The notes beneath the pieces were generated by a model that searched no databases, was not told the origin of the DNA, and saw only the letters and a list, made by a program, of their open reading frames with translations. DNA of 33,094 bases from Frankiaceae bacterium. GTDB taxonomy: Bacteria > Actinomycetota > Actinomycetes > JAFAQI01. This document shows positions 5,746 to 14,031 of this stretch, in pieces. How positions within the stretch are numbered: the stretch's first letter is position 1; every line of letters begins with the position of its first letter. The DNA lies in the NCBI GenBank assembly GCA_030840525.1, contig JAVEEI010000195.1, forward strand, positions 1 through 33,094, in the 5' to 3' direction. Both the position numbers and the translations under genes were made by a program.

Positions 5746-8217
5746 ATGGCGAAGTCGCGGATCGCCCACGAGCACGACCAGGGCTGCGCGGACCACCGCG
5801 GCCCGGAGCCGAAACGCCCCGAGTGGGCGCCGCCGCAGGGCGGGGTGACCGTCGGGTCCGCGCACGACCCGGCCGAACGCGACGCCGACGCGCTCGCGGC
5901 CAGGGTGCTGCGCAAGCTGTCCGGCGGCGAAGCGTCCGCCGGGCCGGCGCATGCGGGCAACGACCACCACGACGAGGCCGTGCACCGCGAGACGAGCGAC
6001 GGGGCGAAGGCCGGCGCCTTCGAAGCCGACCCGAAGACGAGCGCCGACCTCCGCGGCCGGGTCGGCATGGGCCAGTCGCTCGGCGGCCCGTTGCGCGGCC
6101 AGCTCGAACGCGGCTTCGGTACGTCGCTGTCGGGGGTCAAGGTGCACACGGACGCGAACGCCGGCCGGCTGGCCGACTCGTTCAACGCCGAGGCGTTCAC
6201 GCACGGCAAGGACGTGTTCTTCGGCCGCAACCGCTTCGACCCGCAGTCGGAGTCCGGCCGCTCGCTACTCGTGCACGAGCTCGCCCACGTCGTACAAGGC
6301 GGCGGCCAGCAGCCGGTACGGCGCAAGCTGAAGGGCTCGCTGTCTGCGGTCGAGGAAGGCAAGGGCAAGGCCGGCAAGGGCGAGAAGTTCTTCAAGACCG
6401 ACTACGCGAAGATCCTCGAGAAGCTCAAGGCGTTCGAGAAGCGCGAGGACAAAGTCCTGGCGCAGAAGAACTTCGGCAAGCTCGGCACCGACCGCTTCTG
6501 GATGGAGAAGACGCTCCGCGACGTCATCAAGATGATCGACGAGTGGTTGGCCGACAACGACAAGTTCGGCGACGAGAAGGTACGGAACGAACGCAGCCTC
6601 GACCTCTACAACAAGGACTCGGACGCGTACGAGCAGGCCGTGAAGAAGGGCGACGAGGCCGAGCGCGAGCGGATCACGAAGGCGGCGCGCGGCGGCACCA
6701 CCAACCAGCGCGCGCGGGCGCTGTCGATGCTGCGGCCGCGCCTGGTCGTCGAGCTGCAGGACATCGCCGACCCGGTTAGCTACTTCCAGGGCAAGCAGCT
6801 CGTCGACGCGAACCTCGACCGGAGCACGGACTACACGAAGGATGACGCGGTCGGCGGCGCGCAGAACCGGCTCGACCGCGTGCAGTACCAAGGCGGGAAG
6901 AAGGGGTACTTCATCGCGGACAAGTCGATGAACACCAACGTCGCGTCGAGCGCGATCCAGACGAAGATCGACCAGGTCGACCCGAACATCGGCGCCCGCT
7001 CGGTCGCCTCCTCCCGGCTGGCAAAGCTGTTCGGCGCCAACGAGATCGTCGACGTGCAGTTCGCCGTCCACTCCTCCAAGACCGACATCAAGGGCAAACC
7101 GTTGAAGGAGTCGTTGACGAAGCTCGGTGTCGTCAGCGAGGCCGCCGAGGGCATGGAGGGAGCCGAGCTCAGGTTCGCGACCAGCGGCGGCGAGCGCAAG
7201 GACCTAGAGAGCCGCAACGAGCAGTCCAGGGTCGCGAACCTCGGCGACCCGACGCTGCAGCGCAGCCTCAACATCCTGCAGATGCTCGACTACATCAGCC
7301 TTCAGATGGACCGGCACACCAGGAACTTCTACGTCGCCACCGACGCGAAGGGAAAGGTGCTCGGCATCAAGGGCATCGACCTCGACCTCAGCTTCGGCAA
7401 GATGGGCAAGGAGGGCAAGGTCGACGCCGAGACCGGCTCCGGCAAGTTCGTCGGTGTGCCGCAGCTCGCGGACGCGAAGTTCCGCGAGAAGGTCCTGCAG
7501 GTCACCCCCGACCAGATCTCCAAGTGCCTCACCGGTCTCATCACGCCGAGCGAGGTCGCCGCGTGTCTCGAGCGGTTCGCCTACCTGCAGAAGGTGCTGC
7601 GCGAGATCGACCCGAAGAAGATCGTCCAAGAGGGCGGCTGGAACGACGACACCGCCAAGGAGCAGCTCGGCCAGGCCAACTACATCAACAAGCTCCGGAC
7701 GTCGACGATCGACCGCGAGTACGGCGACGACATGGAAGAGGTCATCAAGCCGCTCAACGACTACCAGCAGATGAAGCTCCGCAACATGGTCCGGCCGGCG
7801 ATCGAGGACGGCCGGCTCACCGTCGGGCACGGCCGCGCCGTACGGAAGACGCTCGTCAACTCGTTCCTCGAGAGCCCGGTCTGGAAGCGGCTGTACGACG
7901 CGAAGATGGACGCGGCCGGACGGCGAACCGAGGCCAACCGGGCGTACGACAAGCTGGTGGCGGACAAGAAGGCGCTCGCGCCCGGCCACGACACCAAGGA
8001 CATCGACGAGCAGATCATGGCGGCCGACCTCGCCCGCAAGGAGAAGGACGAGTTGGCGAGAGTTGCGGGAATGGAGCACGACGAGGCGGTCGACTCGTTC
8101 ATCAAAGCCATCCTCGACTACGCCGTACGGCGGTCGAACCGGCTGAAGCCGAAGCAGCCCGGCCGGCGGCCGTCACTGGGCGCGCACCGTACGTCGAGCA
8201 GCGGCGCGAAGGTCTGA
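5746..8217 (+). CDS. eCIS-core (DUF4157) protein with a C-terminal PI3/4-kinase-like domain, putative injection-system effector
   Basis: 823 residues from ATG 5746, chosen because of the TATAAC box 6 nt upstream; an in-frame GTG at 5692 is the alternative. Residues about 40-65 carry the acidic repeat-like AHDPAERDADALAARV. Residues about 105-185 form a DUF4157/eCIS-core domain (GQSLGGPLRGQLERGFG, VKVHTDANAGRLADSFNA, FGRNRF, and the metallopeptidase-like HELAHVV with His177 and His181). This domain marks cargo of extracellular contractile injection systems. A charged, Lys-rich helical linker follows. Residues about 370-620 look like a kinase fold of the phosphoinositide 3/4-kinase type: GYFIADK with Lys393, SVASSRLAKLFGANEIV, LDYISLQMDRHTRNFYV with Asp522 and Asn527, then GIDLDLSFG with Asp545. 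The C-terminus is helical and charged. There is no signal peptide. The kinase assignment is my inference from motif order. It is paired with an AAA+ gene 10 nt downstream. Confidence 0.8.
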   Translation: MAKSRIAHEHDQGCADHRGPEPKRPEWAPPQGGVTVGSAHDPAERDADALAARVLRKLSGGEASAGPAHAGNDHHDEAVHRETSDGAKAGAFEADPKTSADLRGRVGMGQSLGGPLRGQLERGFGTSLSGVKVHTDANAGRLADSFNAEAFTHGKDVFFGRNRFDPQSESGRSLLVHELAHVVQGGGQQPVRRKLKGSLSAVEEGKGKAGKGEKFFKTDYAKILEKLKAFEKREDKVLAQKNFGKLGTDRFWMEKTLRDVIKMIDEWLADNDKFGDEKVRNERSLDLYNKDSDAYEQAVKKGDEAERERITKAARGGTTNQRARALSMLRPRLVVELQDIADPVSYFQGKQLVDANLDRSTDYTKDDAVGGAQNRLDRVQYQGGKKGYFIADKSMNTNVASSAIQTKIDQVDPNIGARSVASSRLAKLFGANEIVDVQFAVHSSKTDIKGKPLKESLTKLGVVSEAAEGMEGAELRFATSGGERKDLESRNEQSRVANLGDPTLQRSLNILQMLDYISLQMDRHTRNFYVATDAKGKVLGIKGIDLDLSFGKMGKEGKVDAETGSGKFVGVPQLADAKFREKVLQVTPDQISKCLTGLITPSEVAACLERFAYLQKVLREIDPKKIVQEGGWNDDTAKEQLGQANYINKLRTSTIDREYGDDMEEVIKPLNDYQQMKLRNMVRPAIEDGRLTVGHGRAVRKTLVNSFLESPVWKRLYDAKMDAAGRRTEANRAYDKLVADKKALAPGHDTKDIDEQIMAADLARKEKDELARVAGMEHDEAVDSFIKAILDYAVRRSNRLKPKQPGRRPSLGAHRTSSSGAKV

Positions 8218-8227
8218 GTAGGGATCG

Positions 8228-10186
8228 ATGACCACGGCCGCGGAGGATCGCGAGATCCTCGACCTCGATGCACCTCTTGCAGCCGCCGCGCTGTGCCGGG
8301 CGGACCGGCAACCTTCGTGGCTCGTTGCCGCGGACGCGTTGCTCGCGCGCGCCGCGCTGGTGGCACGCGGAGCCGGCGACCCGAGCGTCGGCGACCCCGT
8401 CCTGCAGGCCGTCGGCGTACTCGTCGGGACCGAGGCCGATGTCCCGGCAAACGTCCAGGACTCGACGGCCGAGCTGGCGAACCTGCTCGTCGCGACTGCG
8501 GACGTCGCGCTCGAAGATGCGCTGCAGCCGGGCCGGCCGCTGGCGCACCTGGTCGAGACCGCCGGGCTCAGTGGCGGCGAGGCGGCGGTGCTCGCGCTGT
8601 GCGCCGCCGTCGAGCTCGACCCGCACCGCCAGCAGGTCGCGGCGTACCTCGGCGGTGACAACGCCGGCCCGTGGCTCACGCCGTGGTCGCTGCGCCGCGT
8701 CGTGGAAGACGACGAGATCGCGCTCGCCGTCGGCCCGGGCGGCGGGCTGCGGCGCGCCTGCCTGCTCGTCGCGGCGGACGACCGGCCGTGGGCGCTGACG
8801 CCGTTGCGGCCGCACCCGTCGGTTACGTGGTGGCTGCACGGCGACCAGTCACCCGATCCCGGGCTGCCGCCGGAGACCGAGCTCCTCGACACGACCGGCG
8901 GTGGCGTCGCCCGGCTGGTCGTCGTCGCGAGTCCGGACCGCATCCGCCGGCTCCAGGCGGTCACTGATGCGTTGGACGCCAACGGATTTCTCGTCTGTCC
9001 CGCGACGACCAGCGAAGAGGCGCTCGACGCCGTCGTACGGCGGGCTTCGCTGTCGGGTGAGGCGGTGGTCGTCGAGGTCGCGGACAAGCTGCCGGCCGCG
9101 ACCCGGGCGCGGGTCGAGCGCGCGTTCCACCTGCGCTGGGCGGTGACGAGCGCGCACGAGCTGCCGCTCGACGACCTGCCGCGGCGACCCTGGCAGCAGC
9201 TGACCGCCGCGCCGCCCCTGGCCGACACCGCCGAGGTCGCGGCGGTGTTCGACACCGGCGAGTTCGCCGACGTCGGCCTCAACGCGAGCCAGCTCACTGC
9301 CAGCCAACTCGATGCCGCCGCGACCGCGATGGCCGCGACCGGCGGCGAAGCGTCGGCGGCGTTGCGGCGGATCGCCGCGGGCGAGATCGAGCAGCTCGCG
9401 ACGCGGATCCGGCCGGAGCGCACCTGGGACGACCTCGTGCTCGCGCCGCACAAGCTCGCGCTGGTGCGCTACCTCGTCGACCGCGCCCGGCACCGGCACG
9501 TCGTCTACGGCGACTGGGGCTTCTCGCCGCTGCCGTCGCGCGGCGTCGTCGGGATGTTCGCCGGGCCGTCGGGCACCGGCAAGACACTGACCGCCGAGAT
9601 CATCGCCGGTGAGCTCGGCCTCGACCTCTACCGCATCGACCTGTCGCAGCTCGTCAGCAAGTACATCGGCGAGACCGAGCAGAACCTCGCCAAGGTCTTC
9701 GCCGCCGCCGAGGCGAGTCCCGTCGTACTGTTCTTCGACGAGGCGGATGCGTTGCTGGGCAAGCGGTCCGAGGTCCGCGACTCGCACGACCGGTACGCGA
9801 ACATCGAGGTCGCCTACCTGCTGCAGCGGCTCGAGCGCTACGACGGCGTCGTACTGCTCGCGACCAACCTCGCCGGCAACATGGACAGCGCGTTCGCCCG
9901 GCGCATCCACGTCACCGTCGAGTTCACGCTGCCGGACCGCACCGAGCGGCGGCGGATCTGGGAGCGCTCGCTGCCGCCGACCGCGCCGCTCGCGAGCGAT
10001 GTCGATCTCGACCGGCTCGCCGAGTTCGTCGACATCCCGGGCGGTGCGATCACCAACGCGGCGACCGCCGCCGCGTTCCTCGCCGCGACCGCGAACGAGC
10101 CGATCGGCATGGCGGCGCTCGTGCTCGCGGTCAAGCGCGAGCTGCAGAAGCTCGGCCGCCTCATCCCGGACGAGTCGCCGGGGTAG
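8228..10186 (+). CDS. AAA+ ATPase of the eCIS-associated type
   Basis: 652 residues. The N-terminal ~400 residues are a helical, poorly conserved region containing HLVETAGLSGGEAAVLALCA and PWLTPWSLRRVV, similar to the N-terminal part of ATPases found beside contractile injection system genes (Afp15-like). A canonical AAA+ module follows: Walker A GPSGTGKT at residues 446-453, Walker B VVLFFDEADALLGKR with Asp504-Glu505, sensor 1 LLATNLAGNMD, and an arginine segment FARRIHV. The lid region ends near the C-terminus. It starts 10 nt after the eCIS-core gene and has no separate promoter, so the two form an operon. In known systems such ATPases support particle assembly or cargo handling; here no sheath, tube or baseplate gene is present. 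A hairpin overlaps its stop codon. Confidence 0.9.
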   Translation: MTTAAEDREILDLDAPLAAAALCRADRQPSWLVAADALLARAALVARGAGDPSVGDPVLQAVGVLVGTEADVPANVQDSTAELANLLVATADVALEDALQPGRPLAHLVETAGLSGGEAAVLALCAAVELDPHRQQVAAYLGGDNAGPWLTPWSLRRVVEDDEIALAVGPGGGLRRACLLVAADDRPWALTPLRPHPSVTWWLHGDQSPDPGLPPETELLDTTGGGVARLVVVASPDRIRRLQAVTDALDANGFLVCPATTSEEALDAVVRRASLSGEAVVVEVADKLPAATRARVERAFHLRWAVTSAHELPLDDLPRRPWQQLTAAPPLADTAEVAAVFDTGEFADVGLNASQLTASQLDAAATAMAATGGEASAALRRIAAGEIEQLATRIRPERTWDDLVLAPHKLALVRYLVDRARHRHVVYGDWGFSPLPSRGVVGMFAGPSGTGKTLTAEIIAGELGLDLYRIDLSQLVSKYIGETEQNLAKVFAAAEASPVVLFFDEADALLGKRSEVRDSHDRYANIEVAYLLQRLERYDGVVLLATNLAGNMDSAFARRIHVTVEFTLPDRTERRRIWERSLPPTAPLASDVDLDRLAEFVDIPGGAITNAATAAAFLAATANEPIGMAALVLAVKRELQKLGRLIPDESPG

Positions 10187-10199
10187 CCGACTCATCCGG
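10166..10199 (+). terminator. Hairpin spanning the stop codon of the AAA+ gene
   Basis: Arms 10166-10177 and 10188-10199 are complementary at 11 of 12 positions (one C-A mismatch) with a 10-nt loop that contains the TAG stop. It could end the eCIS-core/AAA+ transcript. The lack of a U-tract and its location inside the coding end make it moderate. Confidence 0.45.
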
Positions 10200-10309
10200 C
10201 CGCTCGCAGCCGGCTAGGCGACTCGCGGCAATAGTCCAGATTGCCGGTGATCTTGCCGTCGAGGTGTTGTACTCAAGATGTCGTTCTCGCCGACATCGAC
10301 GGAGACAGC

Positions 10310-11374
10310 GTGACCTTCCCCAGCCGCGCCACCGCGTCCTCCCGCGCCCTCGCCGCGGCAGGTCTCGCGCTCGCCCTCGCCGCCTGCGGCGGCTCCGGCG
10401 TACGCCCCGCCGCCGCGCACGGCAGCCCGTCGCCGTCGTCCTCGGCGTCGCCCTCCGCGTCGCCTCCGGCCGCGGCCGCGCGGGTCTACCCGCTGACCGG
10501 GCTCCCGGTCCGCAACCCGGCGGCGGCGCGCCGGCCGGCGCTCTCGGTCAAGATCGACAACATCGCGCCGGCGATGCCGCAGGCCGGCCTGAACCGCGCC
10601 GACCTCGTCACCGACATCCTCGTCGAAGGCGGCCTCACCCGGCTGATGGCGACGTTCCAGTCGCAGGACGTGACGCTCATCGGGCCGATCCGCTCCGCGC
10701 GCCCGGTCGACGCCGACCTGCTGCGCGAGCTCAACGGCGGCATCTTCGCCTACTCCGGTGCGGCGCCCGGCGAGATTGCACCGTCGAAGGCGCACAGCAA
10801 CGCGCTGCTCATCGCGAACGACAACGCGCCGCAGTGGTTCTGGCGTAGCTCGTCGCGGGCCGCGCCGCACAACGTTTTCTCCTCGACCAGCCGCCTCTAC
10901 CAGGCCGGCCGGGCCAGCGGCCGCAAGCTGGTCGCGCCGCCGCAGCTCTTCAGCTACGGGCCGACGCCGGCCGGCGCGCGCGCCGCCAAGGGCGTCACCT
11001 TGCGCTTCTCGCCCAACACGTCGAGCGCCTGGACGTGGAACGGCACGAGTTACGTGCGCACCCAAGACGGCCGCGCGGACATGGTGGCCGACGGCTCGCG
11101 GGTCAGTACGACGAACGTCGTCGTGCTGTCCGTCACCTGGCACTCGACCAACATCATCGACGACGCCGGCAACGCCGACCCGTACGTCGTGGTCATCGGC
11201 AGCGGGCCGGTCACGGTGTTCCGTAACGGGGTCGCGATCGCGGGCCACTGGGTGCGTCCGTCGTACCGTGTGCCGATGAAGATCCTCGACGCGGCCGGCC
11301 ACCCGATCCCCTTGCAGCCCGGGCGCACCTGGCTCGAGCTGCAGCCGCGGCCCTACAGCCCGGCCTTGTTCTAG
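10310..11374 (+). CDS. DUF3048 (YerB-like) lipoprotein
   Basis: 354 residues from GTG 10310, chosen because GGAGA lies at 10301-10305 and because it places a perfect signal peptide at the N-terminus. The lipobox LAAC has Cys26, followed by a long Ser/Pro/Ala linker typical of cell-wall-spanning lipoproteins. An upstream in-frame TTG at 10241 would add 23 residues that spoil the signal. The body matches DUF3048: YPLTGLPV, RPALSVKIDNI, GLNRADLVTDILVEGGLTRLM, GPIRSARPVDADLL, and a second domain with MVADGSRVSTTNVVVLSV and a final GRTWLELQP. YerB-family proteins are surface lipoproteins of unclear function in Gram-positive bacteria. It is followed after 6 nt by another lipoprotein gene, so the two are probably co-transcribed. 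Confidence 0.9.
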   Translation: MTFPSRATASSRALAAAGLALALAACGGSGVRPAAAHGSPSPSSSASPSASPPAAAARVYPLTGLPVRNPAAARRPALSVKIDNIAPAMPQAGLNRADLVTDILVEGGLTRLMATFQSQDVTLIGPIRSARPVDADLLRELNGGIFAYSGAAPGEIAPSKAHSNALLIANDNAPQWFWRSSSRAAPHNVFSSTSRLYQAGRASGRKLVAPPQLFSYGPTPAGARAAKGVTLRFSPNTSSAWTWNGTSYVRTQDGRADMVADGSRVSTTNVVVLSVTWHSTNIIDDAGNADPYVVVIGSGPVTVFRNGVAIAGHWVRPSYRVPMKILDAAGHPIPLQPGRTWLELQPRPYSPALF

Positions 11375-11380
11375 GACCGC

Positions 11381-12916
11381 ATGCGTCGTCGTTCCGCGCG
11401 CCTCGCTCCACTCCTTCTTCTCGCCACCGTCTTCGTCGCGAGCTGCACGGGCGGCCGGGCCGCCCCCGTCGCGCTGCCGCCCACCCCGGCGCAGTCGCAC
11501 ACACCAGCACCGTCGCACTCGCCGCGTCCCGTCGTGCCGCTGACGTACCCGTTGCCGTTGCCGCTGCGCCAGCAACCGTGGCGGATCAAGCCGGCCGCGG
11601 CGACCGGCATCGCCGGGTACCCGAGCCGCGACAGCATTGCGCCCGGCGTGGCGTTCGACCTCTACGTGTCGACGGCGGCGAAGTCGTTCACCGTGCAGGT
11701 CTACCGGATGGGTTGGTACGGCGGTGCCCTCGGCCGGCTCACCACGACGCTCGGCCCGTACGCCGGTGTCGTGCAGCCCGCGCCGACAGTGGTGAGCCCG
11801 CTGCGGCTGGTCACGACGGCGTGGTCGCCGTCGGCCCGTGTCGACACCACCGGCTGGCTGCCCGGCGTCTACCTGATGCGGCTGACCACACGGGACGGCC
11901 GGGCCAACTTCGTGCCGCTTACGGTGCGCGCGCCGTCGTCCGCCGGCCGGGTCGTGCTCGTCACCGCCGATACGACGTGGCAGGCCTACAACCGTTGGGG
12001 CTGCTGCGATCTGTACGACGGCGACGAGGGCGGGTTCGCCTCGCGGTCGTACGCGGTCTCGTTCGACCGGCCCTATCTCGCCGAGTTCGGCGCGGGCGAG
12101 TTCATCGACCGCGAGCTGCCGGTCGTCGCGGAGGTCGACCGGCTCGGTCTCGCGGCCGACTTCGTCACCGACGTCGACCTGCACCGCGACCCGCACGTGC
12201 TCGACGGCGCCACTGCCGTCATCAGCATGGGCCATGACGAGTACTACTCGGTGCAGATGCGCGCGACGCTCACCGCGGCTCGCGACGCCGGCAGCAACGT
12301 CGCGTTTCTCGGCTCCAACGCGGTCTACCGGCGGGTGCGGTTCGAGTCGTCGCCGCTGGGCGCGGACCGGGTGATGGTCGACTACAAGCTGGCGTCGCTC
12401 GACCCGCTGTCACGGCTCGACCCGGCGCAGACGACGGCCGACTGGCCGCAGCCGCCGAACGCGCAACCGGAGAGCAGCCTCACCGGCGGGATGTACGCCT
12501 GTCTCGGCCATACGAGCAACGGCGTCGTGGTCGACCCGACGTCGTACCTCTTCGCCGGGACGCGTGTGGTCAAGGGCACGCCGCTGACGGCGCTCATGGG
12601 TCCCGAGGTCGACCGGGTCGTGCTCGCCGACCCGACGCCGCGACCGCTCGAGGTGCTCACCCACTCGCCGTTCGAGTGCCCGCTCGGCGACGCCTCCGAG
12701 GCCGATACGACGTACTACTCGACCGCGTCGGGGGCGGCGGTGTTCGACGCCGGGACGATGCGCTGGGTGTGCGCGGTCTACGACGGCTGCAGGATCGATC
12801 CGGTGACCGGCGGCATCGTCCGGCGGGTCACCGACAACCTGCTGCTCGCGTTCGCGCCGGGCCCGGCCGGCCGGGCGCGTCCGGCGCGCGACAACGTCGC
12901 CGACTTCGTCCGCTGA
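11381..12916 (+). CDS. Lipoprotein with an N,N-dimethylformamidase large-subunit-like domain
   Basis: 511 residues. Signal peptide with lipobox VASC (Cys22) and a Pro/Ser/Thr linker to about residue 55. The body follows the pattern of the N,N-dimethylformamidase beta-subunit-like C-terminal domain: an N-terminal immunoglobulin-like part (GYPSRDSIAPGVAFDLYVS, VYRMGWYGG), then TADTTWQAYNRWG, SFDRPY, ISMGHDEYYS, and VAFLGSNAVYRRVRF. These residues surround the active site in true DMFases. Most actinobacterial relatives, however, are secreted proteins with unknown substrates. The mature protein has several Cys (WGCCDLY and later) consistent with an extracellular location. The ATG lies 6 nt after the DUF3048 gene. 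The two lipoproteins could act together at the cell envelope, which is inference from spacing only. Confidence 0.85.
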   Translation: MRRRSARLAPLLLLATVFVASCTGGRAAPVALPPTPAQSHTPAPSHSPRPVVPLTYPLPLPLRQQPWRIKPAAATGIAGYPSRDSIAPGVAFDLYVSTAAKSFTVQVYRMGWYGGALGRLTTTLGPYAGVVQPAPTVVSPLRLVTTAWSPSARVDTTGWLPGVYLMRLTTRDGRANFVPLTVRAPSSAGRVVLVTADTTWQAYNRWGCCDLYDGDEGGFASRSYAVSFDRPYLAEFGAGEFIDRELPVVAEVDRLGLAADFVTDVDLHRDPHVLDGATAVISMGHDEYYSVQMRATLTAARDAGSNVAFLGSNAVYRRVRFESSPLGADRVMVDYKLASLDPLSRLDPAQTTADWPQPPNAQPESSLTGGMYACLGHTSNGVVVDPTSYLFAGTRVVKGTPLTALMGPEVDRVVLADPTPRPLEVLTHSPFECPLGDASEADTTYYSTASGAAVFDAGTMRWVCAVYDGCRIDPVTGGIVRRVTDNLLLAFAPGPAGRARPARDNVADFVR

Positions 12917-12919
12917 CGT

Positions 12920-12949
12920 CGCTGCGGGGCCACTGCGAATGCCGCAGCG
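12920..12949 (+). terminator. Weak hairpin after the DMFase-like lipoprotein gene
   Basis: 8-bp arms cgctgcgg (12920-12927) and ccgcagcg (12942-12949) with a 14-nt loop, starting 4 nt after the stop codon. The stem is short and no U-tract follows. Confidence 0.3.
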
Positions 12950-12994
12950 CTGACGGGCGGAATGTTTTTCTCGATCGGGCGTAAGCGTTGCCCT

Positions 12995-13020
12995 TGATTC
13001 GCGGTAGTGCATGCGAATCA
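12995..13020. promoter_or_regulatory. 8-bp inverted repeat upstream of a secreted-protein gene (possible operator)
   Basis: tgattcgc (12995-13002) and gcgaatca (13013-13020) form a perfect dyad with a 10-nt spacer, about 70 nt before the ATG at 13090. The shape fits a dimeric regulator site; nothing shows which regulator. Confidence 0.25.
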
Positions 13021-13089
13021 CCAGCAATGCAGTTGCGTCCGAGCCATCGACCCGCGACCTGTGGGCACTCGGGCCGAAACGGAGGGGAC

Positions 13090-13914
13090 ATGAGAAGGAC
13101 AGTGGGGAAGGCGCTGGTCGCCGGCACCGCGGCCGTGATGGTCGGAGTGTTGGTTCCTGCCGCGAGTGCGAACTCCGCCGGCGACACGATCCGCGGTGGT
13201 TGTTACGCCTACGCGGTGTCGAACGCGGTAGCGACCAATGGCCAGTACGAGGGCGTCATGGGCGACAACTCGGTCACTACCGACGCCACCGGAGCGCCCA
13301 CCGCAGCGACGGTGACCTGCGCGATCCAGGTGAATGGCATCGAGTCGCCCTCGTCCCACTCGTTCTCTGGGGCCGGAGTCCAGGCAGGCCAGGACCAGGT
13401 CGTGTACTCCGCGTCGCCCACCGACGACGTCGAGGTGTGTCAGTACGTCACGTACGCCGACGGGAGCACCGAGGCTGCCTCCTGCAAAGATGTGGGTAGC
13501 CCCGACGCCGCGTACTGCCCGTACGGTTCGGTCACCGGCACCGGCAACTGGTCGCCGGCGGAGACAACGACAGTGGGCCCGCACACGTTCGTCTGGGACA
13601 CGAACGCCAACTGCCTCGGTGCTGCCGACGACGGCGGTTTCTATCACGTCACGTTCCGGGGCAGCTCGAACGATGCTTGCACTGCGGGTAGCGGTGCCGG
13701 AGACCTGTCCGGGTCCGGACCGGAAGGCCCGATCACCGGATCGTTCACGTTCTTCCGCGGCGGGATCCACCTCTACATCTCCGGGACCTTCGTCAGCGGC
13801 GGCGAGCAGCACAACCTGCAGTACTGGATCGACGTGCTGGCCTCGGCTGGCGGGACGTGTAGCTACTCGACCGCGCCGCTACTCGCTCATGGCGCGATCG
13901 TGGACTCGCCCTAG
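13090..13914 (+). CDS. Secreted Cys-rich protein of unknown function (274 aa)
   Basis: The ATG at 13090 follows a strong GGAGGGG (13081-13087). The signal peptide MRRTVGKALVAGTAAVMVGV ends near ASA-NSAG. The mature protein of about 245 residues contains eight Cys (GGCYAY, VTCAI, EVCQY, ASCKD, YCPYG, NCLG, DACT, GTCSY), an even number consistent with four disulfides in an oxidised extracellular fold. The sequence is rich in Gly, Ser, Thr and aromatic residues with alternating patterns, so mostly beta strands. I recognise no domain and see no catalytic motif. It stands alone between a hairpin on each side, with its own upstream dyad. Confidence 0.8.
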   Translation: MRRTVGKALVAGTAAVMVGVLVPAASANSAGDTIRGGCYAYAVSNAVATNGQYEGVMGDNSVTTDATGAPTAATVTCAIQVNGIESPSSHSFSGAGVQAGQDQVVYSASPTDDVEVCQYVTYADGSTEAASCKDVGSPDAAYCPYGSVTGTGNWSPAETTTVGPHTFVWDTNANCLGAADDGGFYHVTFRGSSNDACTAGSGAGDLSGSGPEGPITGSFTFFRGGIHLYISGTFVSGGEQHNLQYWIDVLASAGGTCSYSTAPLLAHGAIVDSP

Positions 13915-13933
13915 GCCCTAGCAGAACCTTGAC

Positions 13934-13975
13934 GGTTGCGGGATATCGGTCGTAGCTGGCCGATATCCCGCAACC
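13934..13975. terminator. Perfect bidirectional hairpin between convergent genes
   Basis: Arms ggttgcgggatatcgg (13934-13949) and ccgatatcccgcaacc (13960-13975) pair perfectly over 16 bp with a 10-nt loop. The hairpin lies 19 nt after the secreted-protein stop and 56 nt after the DyP peroxidase stop on the other strand. Its symmetry lets it terminate both transcripts. Confidence 0.8.
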
Positions 13976-14031
13976 GAGGACGGACCGCGGTTGGAGTGCG
14001 CCGCCAGGGAGCGAGACCGGCGACGACAGCG

